A DNA stretch of 64,000 nt from Massilia brevitalea. Lineage in GTDB: Bacteria; Pseudomonadota; Gammaproteobacteria; Burkholderiales; Burkholderiaceae_D. Where the stretch lies: assembly GCF_030711405.1 (NCBI RefSeq), contig NZ_JAULSI010000035.1, positions 1-64,000 of the forward strand, written 5' to 3'. Shown one piece after another: positions 53,601 to 61,713 of the stretch (position 1 is its first letter; every line of letters starts with the position of its first letter). The notes under the pieces were generated by a model. That model saw only the letters and a list, made by a program, of their open reading frames with translations. It was not told the DNA's origin and made no database searches. The position numbers were made by a program, and so were the translations under genes.

Positions 53601-54737
53601 ATGCACCTCGTCGACATCACCATGTTCTACGCCGCCGAAGGCAACGGCGTGAGCACCTACCTGAACGCCAAGGCGCGCTGGCTGGCGCGCCAGAGCCGGT
53701 TTCGCCATACCATTCTCAGTCCGAACGTGGCCAGCGGCGGCGCTGCCCCGGCGCTGGTGCGCGTGCCGGCCATGGCGCTGCCCGGCATCAATGGCTTTCG
53801 CATGCCCACCTCGGTGCGTGCGCCGCTGCGCCTGCTGCACCAGGCCCGGCCCGACCTGATCGAGGTCGGCGACGCCGGCCACAGCGCCTGGGCCGCCCTG
53901 CGCCTGCGCCGCCGCCTCGGCGTGCCGGCGATTGCCTTCTACCATTCCGATTTGCCGCGCCTGGTGCGTCCGCGCTTCGGCCAGGCCGCCGAGGGGGTCG
54001 CCTGCAAATACCTGGCCCATTTGTACCGCCAGTTCGACCTGGTGCTGGCGCCCAGCCGTGCGATGGTCGAGCAATTGCAGGCCATCGGCGTGCCCGGCGC
54101 GCGCCACCAGCCGCTCGGCATCGACAGCGCCGTGTTCCACCCGGCGCGCCGGGTCGAGACCCTGCGCGAGCACCTGCACCTGCCGCAGAATGCGCGCCTG
54201 CTGGTGTACGCCGGGCGCTTCACGCTGGAAAAGAAACTGCCGCTGCTGATCGAAGCGGTGCGCAAGCTCGGGCGCCCCTACCACCTGGTGCTGATCGGCG
54301 GCGGCGCCGACCTGCCGCGCTATCCGCAAATCACCTATATCCCCTTCAAGCGCAACCAGCGCCAGCTGGCGCGGCTGCTGGCCAGCTGCGACGTGCTGGT
54401 CCATCCGGGCGATTGCGAAACCTTCGGCCTGATCGTGCTCGAAGCCATGGCCTGCGGCTTGCCGGTGGTGGCCACCACCGGCGGCGGGGTGGCGGAACTG
54501 GTCGACGAACGCACCGGCGTGCTGGCGGCGCCGAACAGCGTCGACAGCCTGGCCGCCGCCATCGAGGCCATCTACGCGCGCGACCTGGCGCAGCTGGGCG
54601 CCAACGCGCGCCGCAAGGCCGCCGAGTACTACGACTGGGACCAGATCCTGCCCCAGGTGATGCGGCGCTACCAGGCCGTGCTCGGGCAGCGCGAACGCGG
54701 CGAACCGGACGCCGGGCACATCTGTGTGTCGGATTGA
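53601..54737 (+). CDS. GT4 family glycosyltransferase
   Basis: The 378-residue protein is a GT-B fold glycosyltransferase of family 4: an N-terminal acceptor domain with MHLVDITMFYAAEGNGVSTY, and a C-terminal donor domain with VYAGRFTLEKKLPLLIEAV, HPGDCETFGLIVLEAMACGL and PVVATTGGGVAELV, the EX7E-type sugar-nucleotide site. It likely adds a sugar, possibly mannose or glucose, to a glycan or lipid; the substrate is unknown. Its stop lies next to or inside the start of a deacetylase gene, so both probably act on the same product. Confidence 0.9.
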   Translation: MHLVDITMFYAAEGNGVSTYLNAKARWLARQSRFRHTILSPNVASGGAAPALVRVPAMALPGINGFRMPTSVRAPLRLLHQARPDLIEVGDAGHSAWAALRLRRRLGVPAIAFYHSDLPRLVRPRFGQAAEGVACKYLAHLYRQFDLVLAPSRAMVEQLQAIGVPGARHQPLGIDSAVFHPARRVETLREHLHLPQNARLLVYAGRFTLEKKLPLLIEAVRKLGRPYHLVLIGGGADLPRYPQITYIPFKRNQRQLARLLASCDVLVHPGDCETFGLIVLEAMACGLPVVATTGGGVAELVDERTGVLAAPNSVDSLAAAIEAIYARDLAQLGANARRKAAEYYDWDQILPQVMRRYQAVLGQRERGEPDAGHICVSD

Positions 54738-54741
54738 CGCG

Positions 54742-55728
54742 GTGACCAGGTCTTCAGCGTCCCAAGCCCAGCCACAGGCCGCGCCCCTGCCGCCGCCCTT
54801 GCTGTGCGTGTCGATCCACGACGTTGCGCCGGCCACCTGGGACGATTGCGCGCGCCTGGCCGCCGCCCTGCGCGAAGTGGCCGACATTCCGCTGAGCTGG
54901 CTGGTGGTGCCGCGCTACCACGACCGTCCCGCCGACGATGCGGCCATGCGCGCCGGGCTCGACGCGGCGCTGGCGCGCGGCGATGAACTGGTCCTGCATG
55001 GCTTGACCCACCTGGATACCGAAGCACGCGCGGCCAGCCTGCGCCAGCGTTTCTTGCGCGGGGTGTACACGCAGCGCGAAGGCGAGTTTGCCGCCTTGTC
55101 CGCCGCGGAGGCGCGGCGCCGGCTGGCACTGGGACTGGATTGGTTCCGCGAACGTGGCTGGACGGCGAGCGGCTTCGTGCCGCCGGCCTGGCTGATGGGG
55201 GAGGGGGCCTGGGAAGCCCTGGGTGATTTTCCGTTTGCCTACACGACCACCTTCATGCATTTCCACCTGCTAGGAGGCAAGGGCGATGCCGCCATGGCGG
55301 CCTCAGCGGCCGCAGCCGGCAGCGGGGACGGCGCTGGCGGGCACATTGGCGCAGGTGCGAGCGCAGACAACAGGCTGGCCGCGCGGCGGTCAGCCACGCC
55401 CTTTGGCCCGGCGCTGTTTGCGCCGTCGCTGGTGTATGCCGCCCGCAACCGCAGCGGACGCTTCCTGTCGCCGCTGGCGGCCGGGCTGGCCGCGCGCTGG
55501 CAGGCCGGGGCGCCGCTGGTGCGCCTGAGCTTGCATCCACCCGACGTGCGCCATCCGCGCCTGCTCGCGCATGCCAGGCGCCTGGTCGAACAGATGGTGC
55601 GCACCCGTCATGCGGTGACCAAGGCCAGCTGCGCCGCGCATTACAAGCCGATTTACCAGCCGATTTACCAGCCGCGGCCCCAGAACCCGCCGCGCCAGCC
55701 CGGACCCCAGCCGCCATACGGCCCATAG
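54742..55728 (+). CDS. DUF2334-type polysaccharide deacetylase family protein
   Basis: The protein of about 328 residues has the fold elements of the polysaccharide deacetylase (NodB-like) superfamily in DUF2334 form: LLCVSIHDVAPATWDDC with the first metal Asp, ELVLHGLTHLD with the His pair, and GFVPPAWLMGEGAWEAL. It may deacetylate a surface glycan. The start is uncertain; GTG at 54742 follows the glycosyltransferase stop, and GTG at 54724 would overlap it. The last 30 codons are a proline-rich tail that runs antisense over the end of the next gene, and may be a late addition. Confidence 0.82.
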   Translation: MTRSSASQAQPQAAPLPPPLLCVSIHDVAPATWDDCARLAAALREVADIPLSWLVVPRYHDRPADDAAMRAGLDAALARGDELVLHGLTHLDTEARAASLRQRFLRGVYTQREGEFAALSAAEARRRLALGLDWFRERGWTASGFVPPAWLMGEGAWEALGDFPFAYTTTFMHFHLLGGKGDAAMAASAAAAGSGDGAGGHIGAGASADNRLAARRSATPFGPALFAPSLVYAARNRSGRFLSPLAAGLAARWQAGAPLVRLSLHPPDVRHPRLLAHARRLVEQMVRTRHAVTKASCAAHYKPIYQPIYQPRPQNPPRQPGPQPPYGP

Positions 55729-55940
55729 TTGCCGGCGCGCTGGACCTCGTCGCGCGTGCTCAGGCTGAGAATGCAGTTACGCCATTGATCCGACTGCTGG
55801 GCAAAGCCGAGCCGGTCGCAGGCCGGTCCATACACCTGCATGAGTTCGGCCATCTCGGCCTGTTTGCGTGCGGCCTTTTCTTGCGGGGTAGCGCAGGCAC
55901 TCAGCGCCAGCACTGCGGATAGTGCGATGAGGGTACGCAT
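55665..55940 (-). CDS. Small lipoprotein with Gly/Trp-rich tail
   Basis: The 91-residue protein has a lipoprotein signal peptide with lipobox LSAC (cysteine at about residue 16), a helical part (EKAARKQAEMAELMQVYG), two cysteines that may pair (GPACDRLGF and WRNCILSL), and a C-terminal GYGxWGG-like tail rich in Gly and Trp. GAGGAG precedes the start. Its last 64 bp overlap the 3' end of the deacetylase gene in convergent fashion. The family is unknown to me beyond a small outer-membrane-type lipoprotein. Confidence 0.78.
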   Translation of the reverse strand: MRTLIALSAVLALSACATPQEKAARKQAEMAELMQVYGPACDRLGFAQQSDQWRNCILSLSTRDEVQRAGNYGPYGGWGPGWRGGFWGRGW

Positions 55941-56139
55941 GATCAACTCCTCGTTGTTGGTTTGTCCCGGATCCAGACCTGTTTCGAGCTTAGCGCAATC
56001 GCAACCCGACTGCTCGATCACGGCCAATCGCGCTGGCCCACGAGCCTGCTTAGCTGTATATAAGCCCATGTAAGTCTTTCTCAAGGATGGTTTTTCGGGC
56101 AAGATGCAGTGTTTAACAAATGGAAACAAAGGGGAACGC

Positions 56140-58584
56140 ATGGCCGAGCGACGCTGGACAGTCTGGACCGGGCGGATCGTCGCCTGCCTGCTGGTGCTCC
56201 TGCTGCTCGCCGGCCTCGGCGCCTGGCTGTTCCTGCGCGCCAGCCTGCCCCAGCTCGACGGCGCACGCGCCGCGCCCGGCCTGCAGGCGGCGGTGAGCAT
56301 CGAGCGCGACGACATGGGCGTGCCCCTGATCCGCGGCCGCAGCCGGCTCGACCTGGCCTATGCCACCGGCTTCGTGCACGCCCAGGAGCGCTACTTCCAG
56401 ATGGACCTGCTGCGCCGCACCGCCGCCGGCGAACTGGCCGAACTGTTCGGCCCGCGCGCGCTGCCGCTCGACCGCGCGCGCCGCCTGCACCGCTTCCGCG
56501 CCCGCGCCCGGCAGTCGCTGGCCCTGCTGGCGCCGCAGGAACGGGCATTCATCGACCGCTACGTGGCCGGCGTCAACGACGGCCTGGGCGCCCTGAAGGC
56601 GCGTCCCTTCGAATACCTGCTGGCCGGCGCCGCGCCACAGGCCTGGCGCGCCGAGGATTCGCTGCTGGCCGTGTGGGCCATGTACATCGACCTGCAGGGC
56701 AGCCAGGAAGGACGCGAACTGGCGCGCGGCTGGCTGCGCGAACACAGCAACGCCGCCCAGCTGGCCTTCCTGCTGCCCCAGTCCTCGCGCTGGGACGCCC
56801 CGCTCGACGGCGCCCTGCACGCCGCGCCGCTTGACGCGCCGCTGCCGCCCGCGGCCCCGGCGTGGTGGGGCAGCACGCCGGAGGCGCCCGTGCAGCTGGC
56901 GCTGGCCTCGAACGCCTTTGTCGATGCGGTCGGCAGCAACAACTACGCGATTGCCGGCAGCCGCAGCACCAGCGGTGCGGCCATCGTCGCCGACGACATG
57001 CACCTGGGCCTGCAGCTGCCGAACATCTGGTACCGGCTGGCCCTGCTGTACCAGGACGAGCAGGGCGTGCAGCGGCGCCTGGTTGGCGTTACCCTGCCGG
57101 GCGCGCCGCCCCTGATCATCGCCGGCAGCAACGGCCACGTGGCCTGGGGCTTCACCAACAGTTATGCAGATACCGTCGACCTGGTCGAAGTCGGCGTCGA
57201 TGCCGCGCGCCCGCATGAAGTGCGCACGCCGGCGGGCTGGGAGCGCGTGAAGGAGCAGGTCGAGACGATTGCCGTGAAAGGCGGCCCAGGCGAGCGCCTG
57301 GTGGTGCGCGAGACCTCGCTCGGGCCGCTGCGCACGGCGGGCGGCAGGCAGTACGCGGTGCACTGGGTGGCGCACCAGCCGCAGGCGGTGAACCTGAACC
57401 ACCTGCAGCTGGAAACGGTGGAGACGCTGGACGCGGCGCTGGCGATTGCCAACACCGACGGCATCCCGGCCCAGAACTTCGTCGGCGGCGACCGCGCCGG
57501 CAACATCGGCTGGACCATCGCAGGCATGCTGCCGCGGCGCGCGCAGCCGGGCGTGGAGAACAGCTTCCCGCTGATGGCCGGTGCAGCCGCTACTGCTGCT
57601 GACGCTGCTGCTGCCGGTGCCGCCGTCCCGGGCTGGCAGGGGCTGCTGGCGCCGCAGGAGTATCCGCGCGTGGTCAATCCCCTTGACGGCCAGATCACTA
57701 CCGCCAACAGCCGCCAGCTGGCGGGGCCCGGCGCCGAACTGCTGGGCGACGGCGGCTTCGACCTCGGCCAGCGCAACGCCCAGCTGGCCGACCGCGTGCA
57801 CCGCCTCGGCCCGCGCACCGACGTGGCGCTTGCTTTCCAGGCCGCGCTCGACGACCGCGCGCGCTTCATCGCCCTGTGGCGCGAACGCGCCCTGGCCGTG
57901 CTGGATCCAGCCGCCACCGCCGGCAAGCCGCGCCGCGCCGAGTTTCGGCGCCTGCTTGAGACCAGCTGGAACGGCCGCGCCGACGTCGACTCGGTCGGCT
58001 ACCGGCTGGCGCGCAACACCATGTGGGCGCTACACGACCTGCTGTTCGCCGGCGTCAACGAGGAACTGGCGAAGATCGACCCGAAGGCGAGCGTGGGTAG
58101 CGCCAGCCCGCGCTGGCCGGCCATGCTGATGCGCCTGCTCGACGTCCAGCCGGCCGGCTGGCTGCCGGCGGGGCAGGGGAGCTGGCGCGACCTGCAGCTG
58201 GCCGCCATCGACCGCGTCATCGCGGACTTCGACAAGGAAGGCCTGCCGCTGGCGCAAGCCACCTGGGGCCAGCGCAACACAGCGGCGATCACGCACCCGA
58301 TCGCGCTGGCCGTCCCGAGCCTGGCCGGCTGGCTCGGCTTGCCGCCCGACCAGCTGCCGGGCGACGCCCACATGCCGCGCGTGGCGGGGCCGAAGTTCGG
58401 CCAGTCCGAGCGCATGACGGTGTCGCCGGGACGCGAGGAAGAAGGGCTGTACAACATGCCGGGCGGGCAGAGCGGGCATCCGCTGTCGCCGTGGTTCCGC
58501 AAAGGGCACGCGGAGTGGGTGAAGGGGACGCCGCTGCCGCTGCTGCCGGGGGTGGCGCGGCATACGCTGGTCTTGCGGCCCTAG
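56140..58584 (+). CDS. Penicillin acylase family protein (Ntn hydrolase)
   Basis: The 814-residue protein has an N-terminal membrane anchor or signal (about residues 11-35), an alpha-chain region starting with IERDDMGVPLIRGRSRLDLAY and GFVHAQERYFQMDLLRR, and a beta chain that should begin at Ser266 in the DAVGSNNY motif, the autocatalytic nucleophile. GSNGHVAWGFTNSYADTVDL and DGQITTANSRQ are further family hallmarks. Members hydrolyse amides such as penicillin G or acyl-homoserine lactones; the substrate here is not known. AAAGGGGA precedes the start at 56140. It is divergent from the small lipoprotein gene. Confidence 0.93.
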   Translation: MAERRWTVWTGRIVACLLVLLLLAGLGAWLFLRASLPQLDGARAAPGLQAAVSIERDDMGVPLIRGRSRLDLAYATGFVHAQERYFQMDLLRRTAAGELAELFGPRALPLDRARRLHRFRARARQSLALLAPQERAFIDRYVAGVNDGLGALKARPFEYLLAGAAPQAWRAEDSLLAVWAMYIDLQGSQEGRELARGWLREHSNAAQLAFLLPQSSRWDAPLDGALHAAPLDAPLPPAAPAWWGSTPEAPVQLALASNAFVDAVGSNNYAIAGSRSTSGAAIVADDMHLGLQLPNIWYRLALLYQDEQGVQRRLVGVTLPGAPPLIIAGSNGHVAWGFTNSYADTVDLVEVGVDAARPHEVRTPAGWERVKEQVETIAVKGGPGERLVVRETSLGPLRTAGGRQYAVHWVAHQPQAVNLNHLQLETVETLDAALAIANTDGIPAQNFVGGDRAGNIGWTIAGMLPRRAQPGVENSFPLMAGAAATAADAAAAGAAVPGWQGLLAPQEYPRVVNPLDGQITTANSRQLAGPGAELLGDGGFDLGQRNAQLADRVHRLGPRTDVALAFQAALDDRARFIALWRERALAVLDPAATAGKPRRAEFRRLLETSWNGRADVDSVGYRLARNTMWALHDLLFAGVNEELAKIDPKASVGSASPRWPAMLMRLLDVQPAGWLPAGQGSWRDLQLAAIDRVIADFDKEGLPLAQATWGQRNTAAITHPIALAVPSLAGWLGLPPDQLPGDAHMPRVAGPKFGQSERMTVSPGREEEGLYNMPGGQSGHPLSPWFRKGHAEWVKGTPLPLLPGVARHTLVLRP

Positions 58585-58609
58585 CGCTGACCCACGCTCC
58601 AGCCGGGAA

Positions 58610-59422
58610 CTAGCAGACGTATTCCCTGGGATCCCAGAAGTGGAAGGCGGCGGCAGGCTTCCATGGTTTTCCAGGCGCCAGGTCGCGCGACAGATACAGC
58701 GCCATCTCCAACCCCCGGTTCAGCTCCTGCGGCCGGACGACCATGTCCGGTTTGCCGTCTCCGTCCAGGTCGCCAACCCAGACCAGGAAGTCCTCGATCG
58801 GGATCGGCGACTCAAGGTTGCTGTTCCCGCCCAGCACCGCCAGCGTGCGCCTGGTGCCGTCGAAGCGGACGGTCCAGGTAATCCGCGGATAGCGCTCGCA
58901 CTGTCCGTGTTCGGCGCAGGCCTGGTCCACGATTTGTTCGACCCTGCCTTCGACGTGGAGAGGTGCGCCGCCGATATCGATCGTACGGCGTTGAGACCCT
59001 TTCAACGGGTCGCCGGGTGCTGCCCCGGGACTGCGCTGGAAGCGCGCATTGGCGTACCAGGTCTCGACCGGTCCTTCGCGCAGGCCGGTAAGGCCTCGCA
59101 CCAGGAACATCGAGGAAATGAAGGGATGGCTGCGCATGACGAATCCGCGCGACGGGCCTTCGGTGGTCTCGATTGTCGCCGCCTGCAGCGATACGCGTGT
59201 CTTCTTCAGCACGCATGCTCGTGCGCAGTGCAGGGCGAAGTAGTCGCCTGGCCGCACGGGCGCTTCGTGACCGTAATAGGGATAGCCGCCCGTTCGTGCG
59301 TGCGCCAGTTCGATGCCGGTCGCGGCGCGTGTCACGGCGGGGATGCCGGCCGCAAGCATTGTGCAGACGGCGGCGCAAGCGGCCGCGAGCGTGGGCAGTC
59401 GGGGCGTCTGGTAACCGGGCAT
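58610..59422 (-). CDS. Secreted protein of unknown function with an FG-GAP-like Asp-rich loop
   Basis: The 270-residue protein has a signal peptide (hydrophobic stretch about residues 12-30, cleavage near TRAA). Four cysteines are spread over the body. Near the C terminus it has VGDLDGDGKPDMVV, a calcium-binding loop like that of FG-GAP repeats, but only one copy. I do not recognise a family. It faces the acylase gene tail to tail with 25 bp between. Confidence 0.65.
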   Translation of the reverse strand: MPGYQTPRLPTLAAACAAVCTMLAAGIPAVTRAATGIELAHARTGGYPYYGHEAPVRPGDYFALHCARACVLKKTRVSLQAATIETTEGPSRGFVMRSHPFISSMFLVRGLTGLREGPVETWYANARFQRSPGAAPGDPLKGSQRRTIDIGGAPLHVEGRVEQIVDQACAEHGQCERYPRITWTVRFDGTRRTLAVLGGNSNLESPIPIEDFLVWVGDLDGDGKPDMVVRPQELNRGLEMALYLSRDLAPGKPWKPAAAFHFWDPREYVC

Positions 59423-59522
59423 GGCGTGAACCTTCGCGAGTGGATGGCAGCGTCGATTCTAGCGCCGTCCCGGCTGTTTGGCGCGACGCCGGACCGAAAA
59501 AACAGGAGCCGCCACGTCTCGC

Positions 59523-61712
59523 TCAACTCGATGGCAGCACCAGGCGCACCGTGCCCAGCATGTGGGTAATGCTCTCGGCTGTCGACGGATGGCCCAGGAA
59601 GTAGCCCTGCACCATGTCGCAGCCATATTCTTCGAGCAGCACCAGCTGTTCGTCGGTCTCGACGCCTTCGGCCACCACCGCCATTTTCAGGCCATGGGCC
59701 ATGGCGATGATGGCGCGCGTGATGGCCGCGTTTTCCGAGTCCTGCGGCAGGCCGTTGATGAAGCTGCGGTCGATCTTCAGCGCGCGCACGTCGAAGCGCT
59801 TCAGGTAGTTCATCGACGAGTAGCCGGTGCCAAAGTCGTCGATCGACAGGTAAACGCCGATGCGGCGCAGCTGCTCCAGCGTGGCCAGGGTGGCGAGGGC
59901 GTCGTCCATCAGCGTACCCTCGGTCAGTTCAAGTTCGAGCAGCCTGGGATCGAGGCCGGTCTCATGCAGGGCCGAGAGCACGATCTGCGACAGGTTATCG
60001 TCCTTGAACTGCTTGGCCGAGAGGTTCACCGCCATGCGCAGCGCGCGGCGGCCATTGCGCTGCCAGGCGCGCGCCTGGTTGCAGGCGGTGCGCAGTACCC
60101 ATTCGCCGATCGGTACGATCAGGCCGGTCTCCTCGGCCAGCGGAATGAACTCGGTCGGCGAGATGATGCCGCGTTCCGGATGGCGCCAGCGCACCAGCGC
60201 CTCGACGCCGACCACTTCCTGCGAGCGCACGTCGAGCTGGGGCTGGTACAGCAGATACAGTTCGTCGTTCTGCAGCGCCTTGCGCAAGCCGACTTCGAGC
60301 TTCACGTGGCTCATGATCTGCATCGTCAGCGAAGAGCTGTACAGCTTGGCGTTGTTCTTGCCGCAGTTCTTGGCGTGGTACATGGCGGTGTCGGCGAATT
60401 TCAGCAGCGAGTTGCAGTCGTCGCCGTCTTCCGGGAACAGCGAGATGCCGATGCTGGCGGTGACGAAGATCTCGTTGCCGTCGATGAGGAATGGGCGGCG
60501 CATCGCTTCCTTCACGCGGTGTGCCACGTTCAGCGCATGCTCCACGCGCTCCAGGTCCGGGATCAGGATCGTGAATTCGTCGCCGCCCAGGCGCGCCAGG
60601 TTGCTGGCGGAATCCTCCGTGGATTCATCGGCGCCCGCATCGCCGCGCGATACCAGGTCGCTCGGGCGGATGGTCTCGCGCAGGCGCTCGGAGACGATCT
60701 TCAGCAGGTGGTCGCCGACGTTGTGGCCGAGCGTGTCGTTGATGCGCTTGAAGGCGTCCAGGTCCATGAACAGCACGGCGAACTTCTTGTTGCCGATCTT
60801 CGAGCGCTGCAGCTCGCGTTCCAGGTTTTCGAGGAAGGCCTGGCGGTTCGGGATGCCGGTCAGGCTGTCGCAGTAGGCCAGGCGCCGGATCTGCTCTTCG
60901 CTGCGCTTGCGTTCGCTGATGTCGCGCACCAGGCCCAGCACCTCGGAAGGGCTGGTGGCGACCAGGCGCGCCTCGAAATGCTGGGCCGCGCCGAAGCGGA
61001 TCAACTCGTATTCGACCGAACGGATTTCCTGGGTGCGCAGCACTTCGCCGAGCTGCTCGAGCATGCGCGCCGCGATCGGGCGCGGCAGCACGTCGCTGAT
61101 GTGGCGGCCGATACAGCGTTCGCTGGAGAAGGGAGCATTGTGGCGGTCGGCGGCGCGGGCGGCGCGCTCGGCTGGCGTACGCTCATGGCCCGGCCTGTCG
61201 TGCCCAGGCTCGTAATCCAGGTAGAAACCGTCGCGGTTCATGCGGAAGAAGGTGTCCGGAATCGCCGCCAGCACCGCGCGGTTCTGGGCGTCGGCGATGC
61301 GCAGGCGCGCGATGGCGTCGCTGGCGCGCAGCACGTACAGCACGCGGTGGCCGAGGATGGGCCAGTTGATCGGCTTCGAGACGAAGTCGGTGGCGCCGGC
61401 CTCGTAGGCGCTGGTGACGGCCTCGATGTCGTCGCCGCCGGTGACCATCACGATCGGCACCAGGGCGCCGCCGGGTTCGTCGCTGCGGATGGCGCGGCAG
61501 GCGGCAAAGCCGTCCATCTGCGGCATCTCGACGTCCATCAGGATCAGGTCGGGCCGGCGTTCGTGCGCCAGGCGCACCGCCTGGGCGCCGTCGGCGGCTT
61601 CGATCGCATCGAGGCCGACCTGGGCGAGCATTTCCAGCATCAGCATGCGCACGATCGGATCGTCGTCGGCCACCAGAACGACACCGCGTTGGGAAGAGGT
61701 TGGAGCGGGCAT
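59523..61712 (-). CDS. Response regulator with PAS, GGDEF and EAL domains
   Basis: The 729-residue cytoplasmic protein has a receiver domain (Asp60 in [13 protein letters not shown]), a PAS-like domain (about 145-275), a GGDEF domain with intact LARLGGDEF, and an EAL domain with [20 protein letters not shown] and [10 protein letters not shown]. Both c-di-GMP synthesis and breakdown residues appear complete. An insertion of about 18 residues rich in Asp, Glu and Ser sits between the RPSD inhibitory-site-like motif and the GGDEF. The gene starts 2 bp after the stop of the upstream hybrid kinase, so the two are coupled and the kinase likely controls it. Confidence 0.94.
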   Translation of the reverse strand: MPAPTSSQRGVVLVADDDPIVRMLMLEMLAQVGLDAIEAADGAQAVRLAHERRPDLILMDVEMPQMDGFAACRAIRSDEPGGALVPIVMVTGGDDIEAVTSAYEAGATDFVSKPINWPILGHRVLYVLRASDAIARLRIADAQNRAVLAAIPDTFFRMNRDGFYLDYEPGHDRPGHERTPAERAARAADRHNAPFSSERCIGRHISDVLPRPIAARMLEQLGEVLRTQEIRSVEYELIRFGAAQHFEARLVATSPSEVLGLVRDISERKRSEEQIRRLAYCDSLTGIPNRQAFLENLERELQRSKIGNKKFAVLFMDLDAFKRINDTLGHNVGDHLLKIVSERLRETIRPSDLVSRGDAGADESTEDSASNLARLGGDEFTILIPDLERVEHALNVAHRVKEAMRRPFLIDGNEIFVTASIGISLFPEDGDDCNSLLKFADTAMYHAKNCGKNNAKLYSSSLTMQIMSHVKLEVGLRKALQNDELYLLYQPQLDVRSQEVVGVEALVRWRHPERGIISPTEFIPLAEETGLIVPIGEWVLRTACNQARAWQRNGRRALRMAVNLSAKQFKDDNLSQIVLSALHETGLDPRLLELELTEGTLMDDALATLATLEQLRRIGVYLSIDDFGTGYSSMNYLKRFDVRALKIDRSFINGLPQDSENAAITRAIIAMAHGLKMAVVAEGVETDEQLVLLEEYGCDMVQGYFLGHPSTAESITHMLGTVRLVLPSS

Positions 61713-61713
61713 C

